Shown one piece after another: positions 54,511-62,997 of a DNA stretch of 64,000 nucleotides; positions within the stretch are counted from its first letter, which is position 1; each line of letters starts with the position of its first letter. A program made the position numbers and the translations under genes. Under the pieces are notes generated by a model that did no database searches, had not been told where the DNA came from, and worked only from the letters and a program-made list of their open reading frames with translations. The DNA is from Palsa-744 sp963734815 (GTDB lineage Bacteria > Actinomycetota > Thermoleophilia > Solirubrobacterales > Solirubrobacteraceae): positions 1,488,001-1,552,000 of the forward strand of contig CAVTIH010000002.1 in NCBI GenBank assembly GCA_963734815.1, read 5' to 3'.

Positions 54511-56052
54511 ATGTCGCAAGCGATGCTCGGCACCGCGCTCGGGGGGCGCTACCGCCTTGACGAGGAGATCGGCAAGGGTGGGATGTCGACCGTGTACCGC
54601 GCCTTCGACACGGTGTTGGAACGGCCGGTGGCGATCAAGCTGATGCACCGCGAGATCGCCTCCGACTCCGACCAGCTGGAGCGCTTTCGCCGCGAGGCGC
54701 GGGCAGTGGCGCAGCTCAGCCACGCGCACATCGTGACCGTGATCGACGCCGGCGAGGAGGTGGATGAGGATCCCGTCCACCCCGGGAGGGCGACACCGTA
54801 CATCGTCTTCGAGCATGTCGACGGGGAGACGCTGAAGGCGCTGATCCGGCGCACTGGGCCGTTGGAGATCACTGAGGCGATCGCGTACGCGATCGAGATC
54901 GCCCGGGCGCTGGGCGCCGCCCACGAACATCACATCGTGCACCGCGACGTGAAGCCCCAGAACGTGCTGCTGACCGCCGAGGGCACCGCCAAGATCACCG
55001 ACTTCGGAATCGCCCGCATGCTCACCGAGGAGGGGCTGACGCTCGACGGACGCGTGCTGGGCACGACCGACTACGTCTCCCCCGAGCAGGCGCTCGGCCA
55101 CAAGGTCACCGGCCAATCCGACATCTACTCCCTGGGGGTCGTGCTGTACGAGATGCTCACCGGCGCGATTCCCTACACCGGCGCCAGCCCGGTCGCCGTG
55201 GCGATGCGCCACGTGCGCGAGGAGATCCCCGACGTGCAGTACCGCCGCCCGGAGGTGTCGGCCGCGACCGCCGCCGTCGTGGAACGCGCCACCGCCAAGG
55301 ATCTCGCTCGCCGTTACCCCGACATCCCCACGCTGCTCGCCGACCTCGAGGAGGTGCTCGCGATCGAGGTCGCGCGCGCGGGACAGAGCACCGGAGAGGT
55401 CACCACGGTGCTGCGCACGCTGCCCGCACCGGCGCGTCGGCGGCTGCCGTGGCGGATGCGCCATCCGGCTCGCTGGCTGGGTTCGCTGGCGCTGCTCGGT
55501 GGCCTGGTGGCGCTCACGCTGGCGCTGATCGCCGGCAACGCCCACCGCGGCGTCGCACCCGATGTGGACGCTCAACCGGGCATCACCCCCGTCTCCCTGG
55601 AACAGACCTCCGCGCACGACTACAACCCGTACGGCAACGAACCCGAACACCCGACGCAGGTGGCCAACGTGGTGGATGGCGACCCCGAAACCGTGTGGAG
55701 TACCGAGCACTACCGCGAAAACTCGTTCGGGCACAAGCCGGGGACCGGCATCTACATCGACGCGGCCCCCGGGCTGCGCGCCCGTGCGATTGAGGTGCAG
55801 ACCCCCACGCCGGGCTTCACCGCCGCCGTATACGCCGCCAAGAGCTTCGACGCCAGCGTCCCCTATGAAGACCCCGAGAGCCTCGCCCAGCGCGGCTGGA
55901 CGGAACTGGTGGCTGCGCGTGCGGTCGGCGCGCAGAGCACGATCCGCCTCGACACCCACGGGGTCGCGTTCCGCTACTACCTGCTGTGGATTACCCACCT
56001 GCCTCCCGGCAGCGAAACGGCCTCGATCTCGGGGTTGACGCTTTTCAAGTAG
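54511..56052 (+). CDS. Ser/Thr protein kinase with discoidin-like C-terminus
   Basis: A 513-residue transmembrane kinase. Motifs are GKGGMSTVYRAFD, the Lys in VAIKLM, HRDVKPQNVLL (~143), TDFGIARML (~163) and GTTDYVSPEQA. A transmembrane helix (~324-345) separates it from an extracytoplasmic beta domain (VANVVDGDPETVWSTEHY, then GTGIYIDAAPGLRARAIEV) like the F5/8-type carbohydrate-binding module found at the C-terminus of mycobacterial MviN. The kinase appears catalytically complete. The start is GTG 54,508 or ATG 54,511; no ribosome site is visible, so the transcript may be leaderless. Confidence 0.9.
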   Translation: MSQAMLGTALGGRYRLDEEIGKGGMSTVYRAFDTVLERPVAIKLMHREIASDSDQLERFRREARAVAQLSHAHIVTVIDAGEEVDEDPVHPGRATPYIVFEHVDGETLKALIRRTGPLEITEAIAYAIEIARALGAAHEHHIVHRDVKPQNVLLTAEGTAKITDFGIARMLTEEGLTLDGRVLGTTDYVSPEQALGHKVTGQSDIYSLGVVLYEMLTGAIPYTGASPVAVAMRHVREEIPDVQYRRPEVSAATAAVVERATAKDLARRYPDIPTLLADLEEVLAIEVARAGQSTGEVTTVLRTLPAPARRRLPWRMRHPARWLGSLALLGGLVALTLALIAGNAHRGVAPDVDAQPGITPVSLEQTSAHDYNPYGNEPEHPTQVANVVDGDPETVWSTEHYRENSFGHKPGTGIYIDAAPGLRARAIEVQTPTPGFTAAVYAAKSFDASVPYEDPESLAQRGWTELVAARAVGAQSTIRLDTHGVAFRYYLLWITHLPPGSETASISGLTLFK

Positions 56053-56171
56053 AGCCTGCCGCACTCAGGCACCCCTGGGCCGGCGATCGCTCCTGCCCAT
56101 GGCGCGCCCGCGGGCGACGGTTGCGCACGGAGCGTGTCCACCAAACGCCGCGCGGCCTACAATTCCCTGCA

Positions 56172-58331
56172 ATGCGCCGACATCTCCGCTCGGCGGGTGG
56201 GTGGGCCCCCACCCCCTTCCACCGGCACATGTTGCCCCAGATCGCCGTGGACGGGGTGCTGGTCGCGCTCGCGTACTACCTCGCCTTCCAGCTGCGCTTT
56301 GACGAGGGGCTCACGCACCGCTACACGCTGCTGCTGGAGCGCACGATCTGGTGGGTGGCGCTCGGCGGCGTGGTTGTGCTGGTGCTCGCACGCGTGTACC
56401 TGCGCAGCTGGAGCTATGCCGGCCAGCGCGACTACGAGGCGATCCTGCGCGGGGTCGTCGCGATCGTATTGCTGGCGGTCGTCGGCGTGGCGGTGGGGCG
56501 GCCGGTGCTGATCCCCTACGGCCCCTACCATGCTGGCCGCCCGGCGGGCGTGAGCACTGTGGACCTGCCGCTGGGGGTGATCGTGCTCTTCTTCCTGCTC
56601 GCGCTGAGCGCGCTGGTCGGCCTGCGGGTGCTGGCCCGGGCGCTGCGCGAACGGCGTCTGCAGGGCGCCTTCCGCGGCGTGCGCGAGAGCGAGCGCGGCG
56701 TGCTGATCGTCGGCGCCGGCGAAGGTGGGCGCCTGGTGCTGCGCGAGATTGCGCGCAACCGCGAGTTGGGGCTTGCGCCCGTGGGCTTCCTCGACGACGA
56801 CCCGCGCAAGCGGGGCATGCGGATCGACGGGGTGAAGGTGCGGGGCAACACCGAGGCCGACCTGCCGCGCATCCTGGAGGAGGCGGAGCCCGAGGAAGTG
56901 ATCATCGCGATCCCCTCGGCGCCCGGCTCCACGCGTGCACGCGTGGTGCGGGAGTGCCGCGCCCGCTCGATCCCGGTGCGCACGCTGCCGACCGTGTTCG
57001 AGCTGCTGAAGGATGGCGACCCCACCCACCCCCACCGGGGCGGCACGGCGCTCACCACGATCGCGCGCCAGGTGCGCGAGGTGCGCGTCGAGGACGTGTT
57101 GGGGCGTGAGCCCGTGGTGATGGAGCTCGACCGCGTCGGGGCCTATCTGGCCCGCGAGGCGGTCGTGCTGGTGAGCGGCGCCGGCGGCTCGATCGGTGCG
57201 GAGCTGTGTCGCCAGATCGCGCACGTGGGCCCGCGGCGGCTGATCCTGCTCGACCACGCCGAGGACAACCTGTTCGCGATCCACCGCGAACTGCTCGAGG
57301 AGCGTCACGTGCCGCTGGCGTCGCTGGCGGCGGTGCTGGGGGATTGCAAGGAGGAGGAGCGGATGCGCGAGGTGCTCGCCGAGCACCGCCCCACCGTCGT
57401 CTTCCACGCCGCTGCCTACAAGCACGTGGGGCTGATGGAGGCCAACCCGGTCGAGGCGGTGCGCAACAACGCGATCGCCACGCGCGTGATGGCGCACGTG
57501 TGCGGGGAGCTGGGGGTGGAGCGCTTCGTGCTCGTGTCGACCGACAAGGCGGTCGCCCCCGCCACGGTGATGGGGGCCTCCAAGGCGCTGGCGGAGCTCG
57601 CGCTGGAGGGGGCCGCCGCGCGCTGGGAGGGCACCGTGTACAGGGCGGTGCGCTTCGGCAACGTGCTCGGCTCCTCCGGCAGCGTGGTCCCGATCTTCCG
57701 TCGCCAGATCGCGCGCGGGGGGCCGGTGACGGTCACCGACCGACGCATGACGCGCTACTTCATGACGATCCCCGAGGCCGTGCAGTTGATCATCCGCGCG
57801 GGCTCGCTCGGACTTCACACCGCGGGCGGTGGGGTGGGGGGGCTCGATCCAAAAAACGGGCGGCACCCGGTGGACACGCTGCGCGGCGGCCGCGGCCAGG
57901 GGGAGGGCGCTCCTCGCACCGCCGAGGTGTTGGTGCTCGACATGGGCGAGCCGGTGCGGATCGTCGAGCTGGCGCGGGCGATGATCGAGCTCTCGGGCCT
58001 CGACCCCGATCGCGACGTCGAGATCGAGGAGGTCGGGCGCCGGCCGGGGGAGAAGCTGCACGAGGAGCTGTTCAACGGCTACGAGCGCCGGTGCCCTACT
58101 GCCACCGAGAAGATTATGCGAGCTGAGCGCGAGCCGCTGGCGCCGGAGGTGGTGGAGGAGGTGTTCGCCGAGATCAACCTGCTTGTGTTGGAGGGCGACG
58201 CGGCCGGGCTGGCCGCGAAGGTGGCCGACCTGACCTCCCGCGTGCGGGAGCCCGTGAACGCGCCCACGGAGCCCGTGCCGGCAACCGCGTCCGCGGCGCC
58301 TGTGCCCCTCATACACTCTGGCGACGCATGA
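56172..58331 (+). CDS. NDP-sugar 4,6-dehydratase/epimerase (CapD/WbpM-like), membrane-bound
   Basis: A 719-residue enzyme of nucleotide-sugar modification for surface polysaccharide. Four N-terminal membrane helices (residues ~18-130) lead to a CoA-binding-like Rossmann domain (VLIVGAGEGGRLVLREIAR, ~176) and the catalytic SDR domain (VLVSGAGGSIGAELCRQI, ~333; STDKAVAPATVMGASKALAE). It resembles WbpM/PglF/CapD enzymes making UDP-4-keto sugars. A Gly-rich insertion of ~40 residues (GGGVGGLDPKNGRHP and after) splits the usual segment before VLVLDMGEPVRIVELA. It overlaps the LytR_C gene by 4 bp. Confidence 0.9.
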   Translation: MRRHLRSAGGWAPTPFHRHMLPQIAVDGVLVALAYYLAFQLRFDEGLTHRYTLLLERTIWWVALGGVVVLVLARVYLRSWSYAGQRDYEAILRGVVAIVLLAVVGVAVGRPVLIPYGPYHAGRPAGVSTVDLPLGVIVLFFLLALSALVGLRVLARALRERRLQGAFRGVRESERGVLIVGAGEGGRLVLREIARNRELGLAPVGFLDDDPRKRGMRIDGVKVRGNTEADLPRILEEAEPEEVIIAIPSAPGSTRARVVRECRARSIPVRTLPTVFELLKDGDPTHPHRGGTALTTIARQVREVRVEDVLGREPVVMELDRVGAYLAREAVVLVSGAGGSIGAELCRQIAHVGPRRLILLDHAEDNLFAIHRELLEERHVPLASLAAVLGDCKEEERMREVLAEHRPTVVFHAAAYKHVGLMEANPVEAVRNNAIATRVMAHVCGELGVERFVLVSTDKAVAPATVMGASKALAELALEGAAARWEGTVYRAVRFGNVLGSSGSVVPIFRRQIARGGPVTVTDRRMTRYFMTIPEAVQLIIRAGSLGLHTAGGGVGGLDPKNGRHPVDTLRGGRGQGEGAPRTAEVLVLDMGEPVRIVELARAMIELSGLDPDRDVEIEEVGRRPGEKLHEELFNGYERRCPTATEKIMRAEREPLAPEVVEEVFAEINLLVLEGDAAGLAAKVADLTSRVREPVNAPTEPVPATASAAPVPLIHSGDA

Positions 58332-59980
58332 CTGCACTGCTGCCGGCGCTGTCGCTCTCCAACAAACTGCTCGAGGTTGGGGCCCTTGCGGCCTTCGCGG
58401 CGCTGGTCGGGATCGCGATCCTCTCGCTGCTGGTGTTCTCCCAGGCGCGTGAGCTCAAGCGCCTGCGCGAGTGGGCCGGCCGTGCTCCGGAGCGCGCGGC
58501 GGAGTTGGAGCAGCGCGCGGCCGCCGAGGCGACGATGCGTGCCCAGCGGCCGGTGCAGCCGGTCGTCCCGCGCGCCACGCCGATGATCGCGCGGCAGGTC
58601 GCCGGGCAGCCTCCCGCCACGGCGCTCACAGCCGCGGGACAGCCCGCGGTGGCGGTCCCCGGGCAGCCGGCGCCGGTTGCGACGCCCGCGCCAACGGTCG
58701 CACCGCTCCCGGCCCCGGTCCCCGGCCTGCCGGCCTTTGTGCCAACCGCGCAGACTGTGGCGGGAGCGGAGTCGGCCTCGGTGGAGAAGCCGAAATCGCA
58801 GGAGGCTCCCAACAAGCCCGAGGAGCAGCCAACAAAGCCGGCAGAGGGCGCGAGGCCCGAGGAGGCGCAGCAGGAGCTGCCCACCCGGGCGGCAGAGGGG
58901 GAGGCTGCCAAGCCGCCGGCCCCCGCCGAGGCCGAGCCGATCGCCGCCGAGGCCGAGCTGGCCCCCGCCGAGCCCGAGCTGGTCGCCGCCGGGGTGGAGC
59001 CGCAGCCCGCGCAGGAGCTGCAGCCACCTGAAGCGGAGCCGGCCGTCGCGCCGGGCGCTCTAGCCCCGGCGACGGTGGCAGCCGCCGCGGCCTCCACCGC
59101 GGTTGCGTCGCGGGTCGTGGATCCCCCTCCACCGGCTGCTCCGCGCGCGCCCGTGCCGCCGGCTCCAGCGAGGAATGGAGTTCCGTCCGTCCTGCCCGCC
59201 CAGGCGGCGGTGAGCTCCAAACCGCTGCCGCCGCGCCCTCCCGCCCCGGTGGCTTCGCGAGCGACCGCCGCGCGCGCCGCCCAGCCAGGCAGCGTGCGGG
59301 CGCTGGGGCGGGACGGGGGCGCCCCTCCCAAGTTTTTGGTCGAAGAGGAGCCCTCCTCGCGCAAAACCGTGGCGCTGATCGTCGGCGGCGTGGTTGTGGG
59401 CGTGGCGGTGCTGGCCGTGGTACTGCTCTCCGGCGGCGGCGGGTCGAACAGCCCGAGCGGCGGGACCGCGGGGCACTCGACCGCGAGCACAGGGCACCAC
59501 GGGCACGTCGTCGTGGCGAGCCCGGCGGAAACGCACGTGGTCGTGCTGAATGCGACCGAAGCGGAAGGGCTCGCGCACAAGCTGGCGGCAAACCTGCGCC
59601 AGAGCGGCTACACGCAGGCGGCGGCGTCGAGCGCGACGCCCCCGAGCGCCCGCTCGACCTCGGTGGTCGAGTACGCGAGCGGGCGCCGACCCGAAGCCCA
59701 GCACGTGGCTCAGACGCTCGGCATCGGCGAAGTGGTGCCGATCGAAGGGGCGGTCGCGTCGGTGGTGAACGGCACGAGCGTGGTGGTGATTGCCGGGGCC
59801 GACAAGGAATCGCTGGTGGGCTCCGGTAATTCGAGCCCGTCCTCTCCCGGGTCGAGCGGGTCCAGCTCGAGCGAAGGGGCGGCTGGCGGTGCCGCGGGCG
59901 CCGGAGAAGCCCAGGGCAACGAAGCCCCCGCGGCGAGTGAAACGCCCGCCGGTGAAGCTTCAGCCGGCGCCGGCGGCTGA
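58328..59980 (+). CDS. LytR_C-domain envelope protein with long Ala/Pro/Glu-rich linker
   Basis: A 550-residue protein. An N-terminal helix (~15-38) is followed by a coiled segment (ELKRLREWAGR) and a ~270-residue low-complexity stretch of Ala, Pro and Glu. A second membrane helix (KTVALIVGGVVVGVAVLAVVLL, ~346-366) leads to a LytR_C domain (~395-485; HVVVLNATEAEGLAHKLAANLRQSGY, VVEYASGRRPEAQHVAQTL). LytR_C domains accompany enzymes that attach polymers to the wall, but the CPSA catalytic domain is absent. Coupled to the epimerase. Confidence 0.8.
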   Translation: MTALLPALSLSNKLLEVGALAAFAALVGIAILSLLVFSQARELKRLREWAGRAPERAAELEQRAAAEATMRAQRPVQPVVPRATPMIARQVAGQPPATALTAAGQPAVAVPGQPAPVATPAPTVAPLPAPVPGLPAFVPTAQTVAGAESASVEKPKSQEAPNKPEEQPTKPAEGARPEEAQQELPTRAAEGEAAKPPAPAEAEPIAAEAELAPAEPELVAAGVEPQPAQELQPPEAEPAVAPGALAPATVAAAAASTAVASRVVDPPPPAAPRAPVPPAPARNGVPSVLPAQAAVSSKPLPPRPPAPVASRATAARAAQPGSVRALGRDGGAPPKFLVEEEPSSRKTVALIVGGVVVGVAVLAVVLLSGGGGSNSPSGGTAGHSTASTGHHGHVVVASPAETHVVVLNATEAEGLAHKLAANLRQSGYTQAAASSATPPSARSTSVVEYASGRRPEAQHVAQTLGIGEVVPIEGAVASVVNGTSVVVIAGADKESLVGSGNSSPSSPGSSGSSSSEGAAGGAAGAGEAQGNEAPAASETPAGEASAGAGG

Positions 59981-59998
59981 TCGACCGACCCCACAAGT

Positions 59999-60799
59999 GT
60001 GACGCACTCGGAGCCCACCACCACGAGCTTCCTGAAGCTCCCCGAGCGCTCGCGCAAGCCGCGCGAGCGGGGCCTCACGCACGTGCTCGACCGGGGGCTG
60101 TCGAGCGCTGAGGTGGAGGGCATGCTGGAGGTGGCGGGCGCGTACGTGGACATCGTCAAGCTGGGTTGGGGCACGGCGCTGGTCAGCGCCAACCTGAAGC
60201 CGAAGCTGGAGTGCTACGCCGCGCACGGCATCCCCGTGGTGCTCGGCGGCACGCTGACCGAGCTGGCGATCAAGCAGGGCCGCGTCGAGGGGCTGATCGC
60301 GTGGCTGAAGCAGCTGGGACTGCGCCATGTCGAGGTGTCCGACGGCACGATCGTGCTGGAGGGAGAGGTGAAGGCGCACCTGATCCGCACGCTCACGGCA
60401 GCCGGCTTCACCGTGCTCGCCGAGGTCGGCAGCAAGGACGCCGACTTCATCATGGCCCCGTACGTGTGGGTGGAGCAGATCGAACGTGACCTGGAGGCGG
60501 GCGCGTGGAAGGTGATCGCGGAGGCGCGCGAGTCGGGTACGGCTGGCATCTACCGGGCCGACGGCGAGGTGCGCAGCGGCCTGATCGACGAGATCGCGCA
60601 TGCGATCGACAGCGAGCGGATGATCTTCGAGGCGCCGCTCAAGGGGCAGCAGGTGTGGCTGCTCGACTTCTTCGGCAGCGAGTGCAACCTCGGCAACATC
60701 GCCCCGAACGACGTGCTCTCGCTGGAGACGCTGCGGCTGGGTTTGCGCTCGGACACCGTGGAGCGCTTCGCACTGGACGGGAAGGATCAGCAGGAATGA
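59999..60799 (+). CDS. Phosphosulfolactate synthase (ComA family)
   Basis: A 266-residue TIM-barrel enzyme. The family condenses sulfite with phosphoenolpyruvate to (R)-phosphosulfolactate, first step of coenzyme M or sulfolactate synthesis. Diagnostic segments are YVDIVKLGWGTALV, GIPVVLGGTLTELAIKQG, VEVSDGTIVL, VLAEVGSKDAD and EAPLKGQQVWLLDFFGSECNLGNI. No other coenzyme M genes are visible, so sulfolactate or a sulfonated envelope component is a possible product. GTG 59,999 has no clear ribosome site. The stop overlaps the next gene by 4 bp. Confidence 0.88.
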   Translation: MTHSEPTTTSFLKLPERSRKPRERGLTHVLDRGLSSAEVEGMLEVAGAYVDIVKLGWGTALVSANLKPKLECYAAHGIPVVLGGTLTELAIKQGRVEGLIAWLKQLGLRHVEVSDGTIVLEGEVKAHLIRTLTAAGFTVLAEVGSKDADFIMAPYVWVEQIERDLEAGAWKVIAEARESGTAGIYRADGEVRSGLIDEIAHAIDSERMIFEAPLKGQQVWLLDFFGSECNLGNIAPNDVLSLETLRLGLRSDTVERFALDGKDQQE

Positions 60800-61332
60800 G
60801 CTCCGGGGGCGGGCGGGCCCCCATCCCGGGCTCCGCTGGGCGGCGTACGCATGGTGAGTCAGGGGAGGCTCAGAAGCTGGCGCGCGGGGTGTTCGCCGTG
60901 TTGGTGGTGGCGTGCTTCGTCGCGTTCGTGTTGACCCAGCGGCTCAAGCACACCCCCACGCCGGTGCAGGAATTCAAGATGGATGAAACCTTCACCCCGA
61001 CGCACGTCGCGGCCGCGGCCTGCCGGGGGAGGGTGCCCCCGGGACTGGTGAATTCAAGCGCTCGGATCGAGTTCCTCGCGTTCAAGATCGCGCAGGCCGA
61101 TGAAGTGACCGTCAAGATCGTCGACGCGTCAAACCACAGTGTTGCCACGATCGCGCGCGACCTGCCGGTGGAAAGGTACAAACCGCTCTCACTGTGTTGG
61201 AATGGCCAGCTGGGCGCGACCCAGAGCGGTGGTCTGGCGCCACAGGGTGAATACCGTCTGCGGGTGAGCCTGCGCAACCAGGGTCTTACCCGATACTCCA
61301 CGCGCGGCTTCAAATTGGAACGGCGCCCGTGA
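60796..61332 (+). CDS. Membrane-anchored protein with FlgD-type Ig domain
   Basis: A 178-residue protein. A transmembrane helix (~residues 30-48, LARGVFAVLVVACFVAFVL) is followed by an extracytoplasmic beta-sandwich of the FlgD-Ig type (EVTVKIVDASNHSVATIARDL, LCWNGQLGATQSGGLAPQGEYRLRVSL). It resembles envelope assembly or adhesion modules; no enzymatic motif is seen. It is coupled on both sides (ATGA with the ComA gene, GTGA with the ligase gene), so it probably belongs to the same polysaccharide operon. Confidence 0.72.
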   Translation: MSSGGGRAPIPGSAGRRTHGESGEAQKLARGVFAVLVVACFVAFVLTQRLKHTPTPVQEFKMDETFTPTHVAAAACRGRVPPGLVNSSARIEFLAFKIAQADEVTVKIVDASNHSVATIARDLPVERYKPLSLCWNGQLGATQSGGLAPQGEYRLRVSLRNQGLTRYSTRGFKLERRP

Positions 61333-62993
61333 CGGTCCTCGCCACCGCACACGGTTTCGGAGAGGGTATCGAGAAGTTCGGTGTGCTCGTGGTTGCCCTG
61401 CTGGTCGCGGTGGTGATTCTCGGTGCCCCAACCGCCTACCTTCGAGCCGGGCGGCCGCGGCGAGCATCGGACCGAAGCCGGGAGACACGCGCCTTCGGCC
61501 CCCGTTTCGGCCAGCAGCGGGCGCTGGCGATGCTTGCCGCGCTCGTGCTGACGCCGGTGCTGCTGCTGGTTGATATCTGGCACACCTCCCAGTTGACACA
61601 CCTGCGCCACCACCCGGCGGAGGCTGGCGCCGCAATTGTGTTGGGAGTGATTGTGGTACTTGCGCTCGCCGTGCTGATTCACAGAGAGCCACGGGCATTT
61701 CCACTGCTGGCGATCTTCGCGTTGCCGTTCCGCCTGCCGATCGCGACCGGCGGCAGTACCTCGAATCTGCTGATCCCGCTCTATCTGGTGGTAGGCGCCG
61801 CCGCGCTCGCGTACGCGCTTCCACGGCTGTCGAGCACCGCACCGCCTGTCGGGAGGGCCGACCCCGCACAGGATGGGGTGCCCGAACCGCCGCATGGCTG
61901 GTGGGCGCAAATGATCTCCCCGCGGGGTCTGGAGTGGCTGCTGAGCGCCGTGGTTGTGCTGTACGCACTACAGGCCACATACTCCACCGACTTCTCCAAA
62001 GCCCTGGAGAACATGGTGTTCTTCTACGTGCCGTTCGCGCTCTTGTTCGCGCAGCTGCGCGAGGTGGAGTGGACCCGCGAGTTGTTGCTGCAATGCCTCG
62101 CCGTGGCGGTGGCACTGGCGGTCGTGTTCGCCGGGGTTGGCTTCATCGAGTACGACCGCAAGCAGCTGTTCCTGAACCCCAAGGTGGTCGCGGCGGACCA
62201 GTACGGCAACTACTTCCGGGTGAACTCGCTCTTCTTCGACCCCAACATCTACGGTCGCTTCCTCGCGCTGGTGATGATTGGGGTGACGACGGCGGTGCTG
62301 TGGAGCGGCCGCCGCCGCGAGGTGCTGCTCGGTGGGGCGGTGCTGCTGTGGCTGCTGGCGGGCCTGGTGACGAGCTTTTCGCAGTCGAGCATCGCCGCGC
62401 TGCTGCTCGGCCTCGCGGTGCTGGCCGCCTACCGCTGGGACGTGCGCGGCACGATCTACGTGACGGGCGCGCTGGCGGCGATCGCGCTGGTGGTGGTGGC
62501 GCTCGCGCCGCCGAGCCTGCACCTCGGGCTGACGGGCAAAGGCGGCTCGGCGAGCAACGCGACCAGTGGGCGCACGAAGCTGGTCGAAGGGGGGCTGCGC
62601 CTGTTCGCCGACCGTCCGCTGCAGGGCTTTGGACCGGGCTCGTTCGCGCAGGAGTACCGCGCCCACGAACACGTAACCAGCAACAGCGCGACCTCCGCCT
62701 CGCACACGATCCCCGTCACGGTCGCGGCCGAGCAGGGGATTGTCGGCCTTGTGCTGTACGTGGCGCTGCTGGTGGTGGCCTTCGCGGTGCTGTTCCGCGG
62801 GGCGGGCCGCTCGCCGCCAAGGATCGCACTGGCGGCCTGTTTCGCGGCGCTGGTGCTGCACACCTTCGCCTACGCCGACTTCCTCGAGGACCCGGGGACG
62901 TGGGTGCTGCTGGGGATTGGGGTGGCGCTTGCCTACGCGCCGGGCGGCGTCGAGCCGCGCCGCGGTGTCGAGTCGGCGGCGCTGACAAGCTGA
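61329..62993 (+). CDS. O-antigen ligase/polymerase family membrane protein
   Basis: A 554-residue polytopic protein with about 12 membrane helices. The Wzy_C/O-antigen ligase region includes NSLFFDPNIYGRFLALVMIG, then a periplasmic loop with FADRPLQGFGPGSFAQEYRAHE and SASHTIPVTVAAEQGIVGLVLY. Family members polymerise or transfer lipid-linked polysaccharide. A family A repeat in the first loop adds DRSRETRAFGPRFGQQ. GTG 61,329 overlaps the previous stop. The flippase gene follows 5 bp later. Confidence 0.87.
   Translation: MTVLATAHGFGEGIEKFGVLVVALLVAVVILGAPTAYLRAGRPRRASDRSRETRAFGPRFGQQRALAMLAALVLTPVLLLVDIWHTSQLTHLRHHPAEAGAAIVLGVIVVLALAVLIHREPRAFPLLAIFALPFRLPIATGGSTSNLLIPLYLVVGAAALAYALPRLSSTAPPVGRADPAQDGVPEPPHGWWAQMISPRGLEWLLSAVVVLYALQATYSTDFSKALENMVFFYVPFALLFAQLREVEWTRELLLQCLAVAVALAVVFAGVGFIEYDRKQLFLNPKVVAADQYGNYFRVNSLFFDPNIYGRFLALVMIGVTTAVLWSGRRREVLLGGAVLLWLLAGLVTSFSQSSIAALLLGLAVLAAYRWDVRGTIYVTGALAAIALVVVALAPPSLHLGLTGKGGSASNATSGRTKLVEGGLRLFADRPLQGFGPGSFAQEYRAHEHVTSNSATSASHTIPVTVAAEQGIVGLVLYVALLVVAFAVLFRGAGRSPPRIALAACFAALVLHTFAYADFLEDPGTWVLLGIGVALAYAPGGVEPRRGVESAALTS
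61469..61515 (+). repeat. Palindromic repeat family A, in-frame copy in O-antigen-ligase-like gene
   Basis: GGACCGAAGCCGGGAGACAC, then GCGCCTTCGGC and CCCCGTTTCGGCCAGC. It is read in the same frame as the uppP copy (RSR-x-TRA...PRFGQ) and sits in the first loop between membrane helices. Confidence 0.9.
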
Positions 62994-62997
62994 GGGC

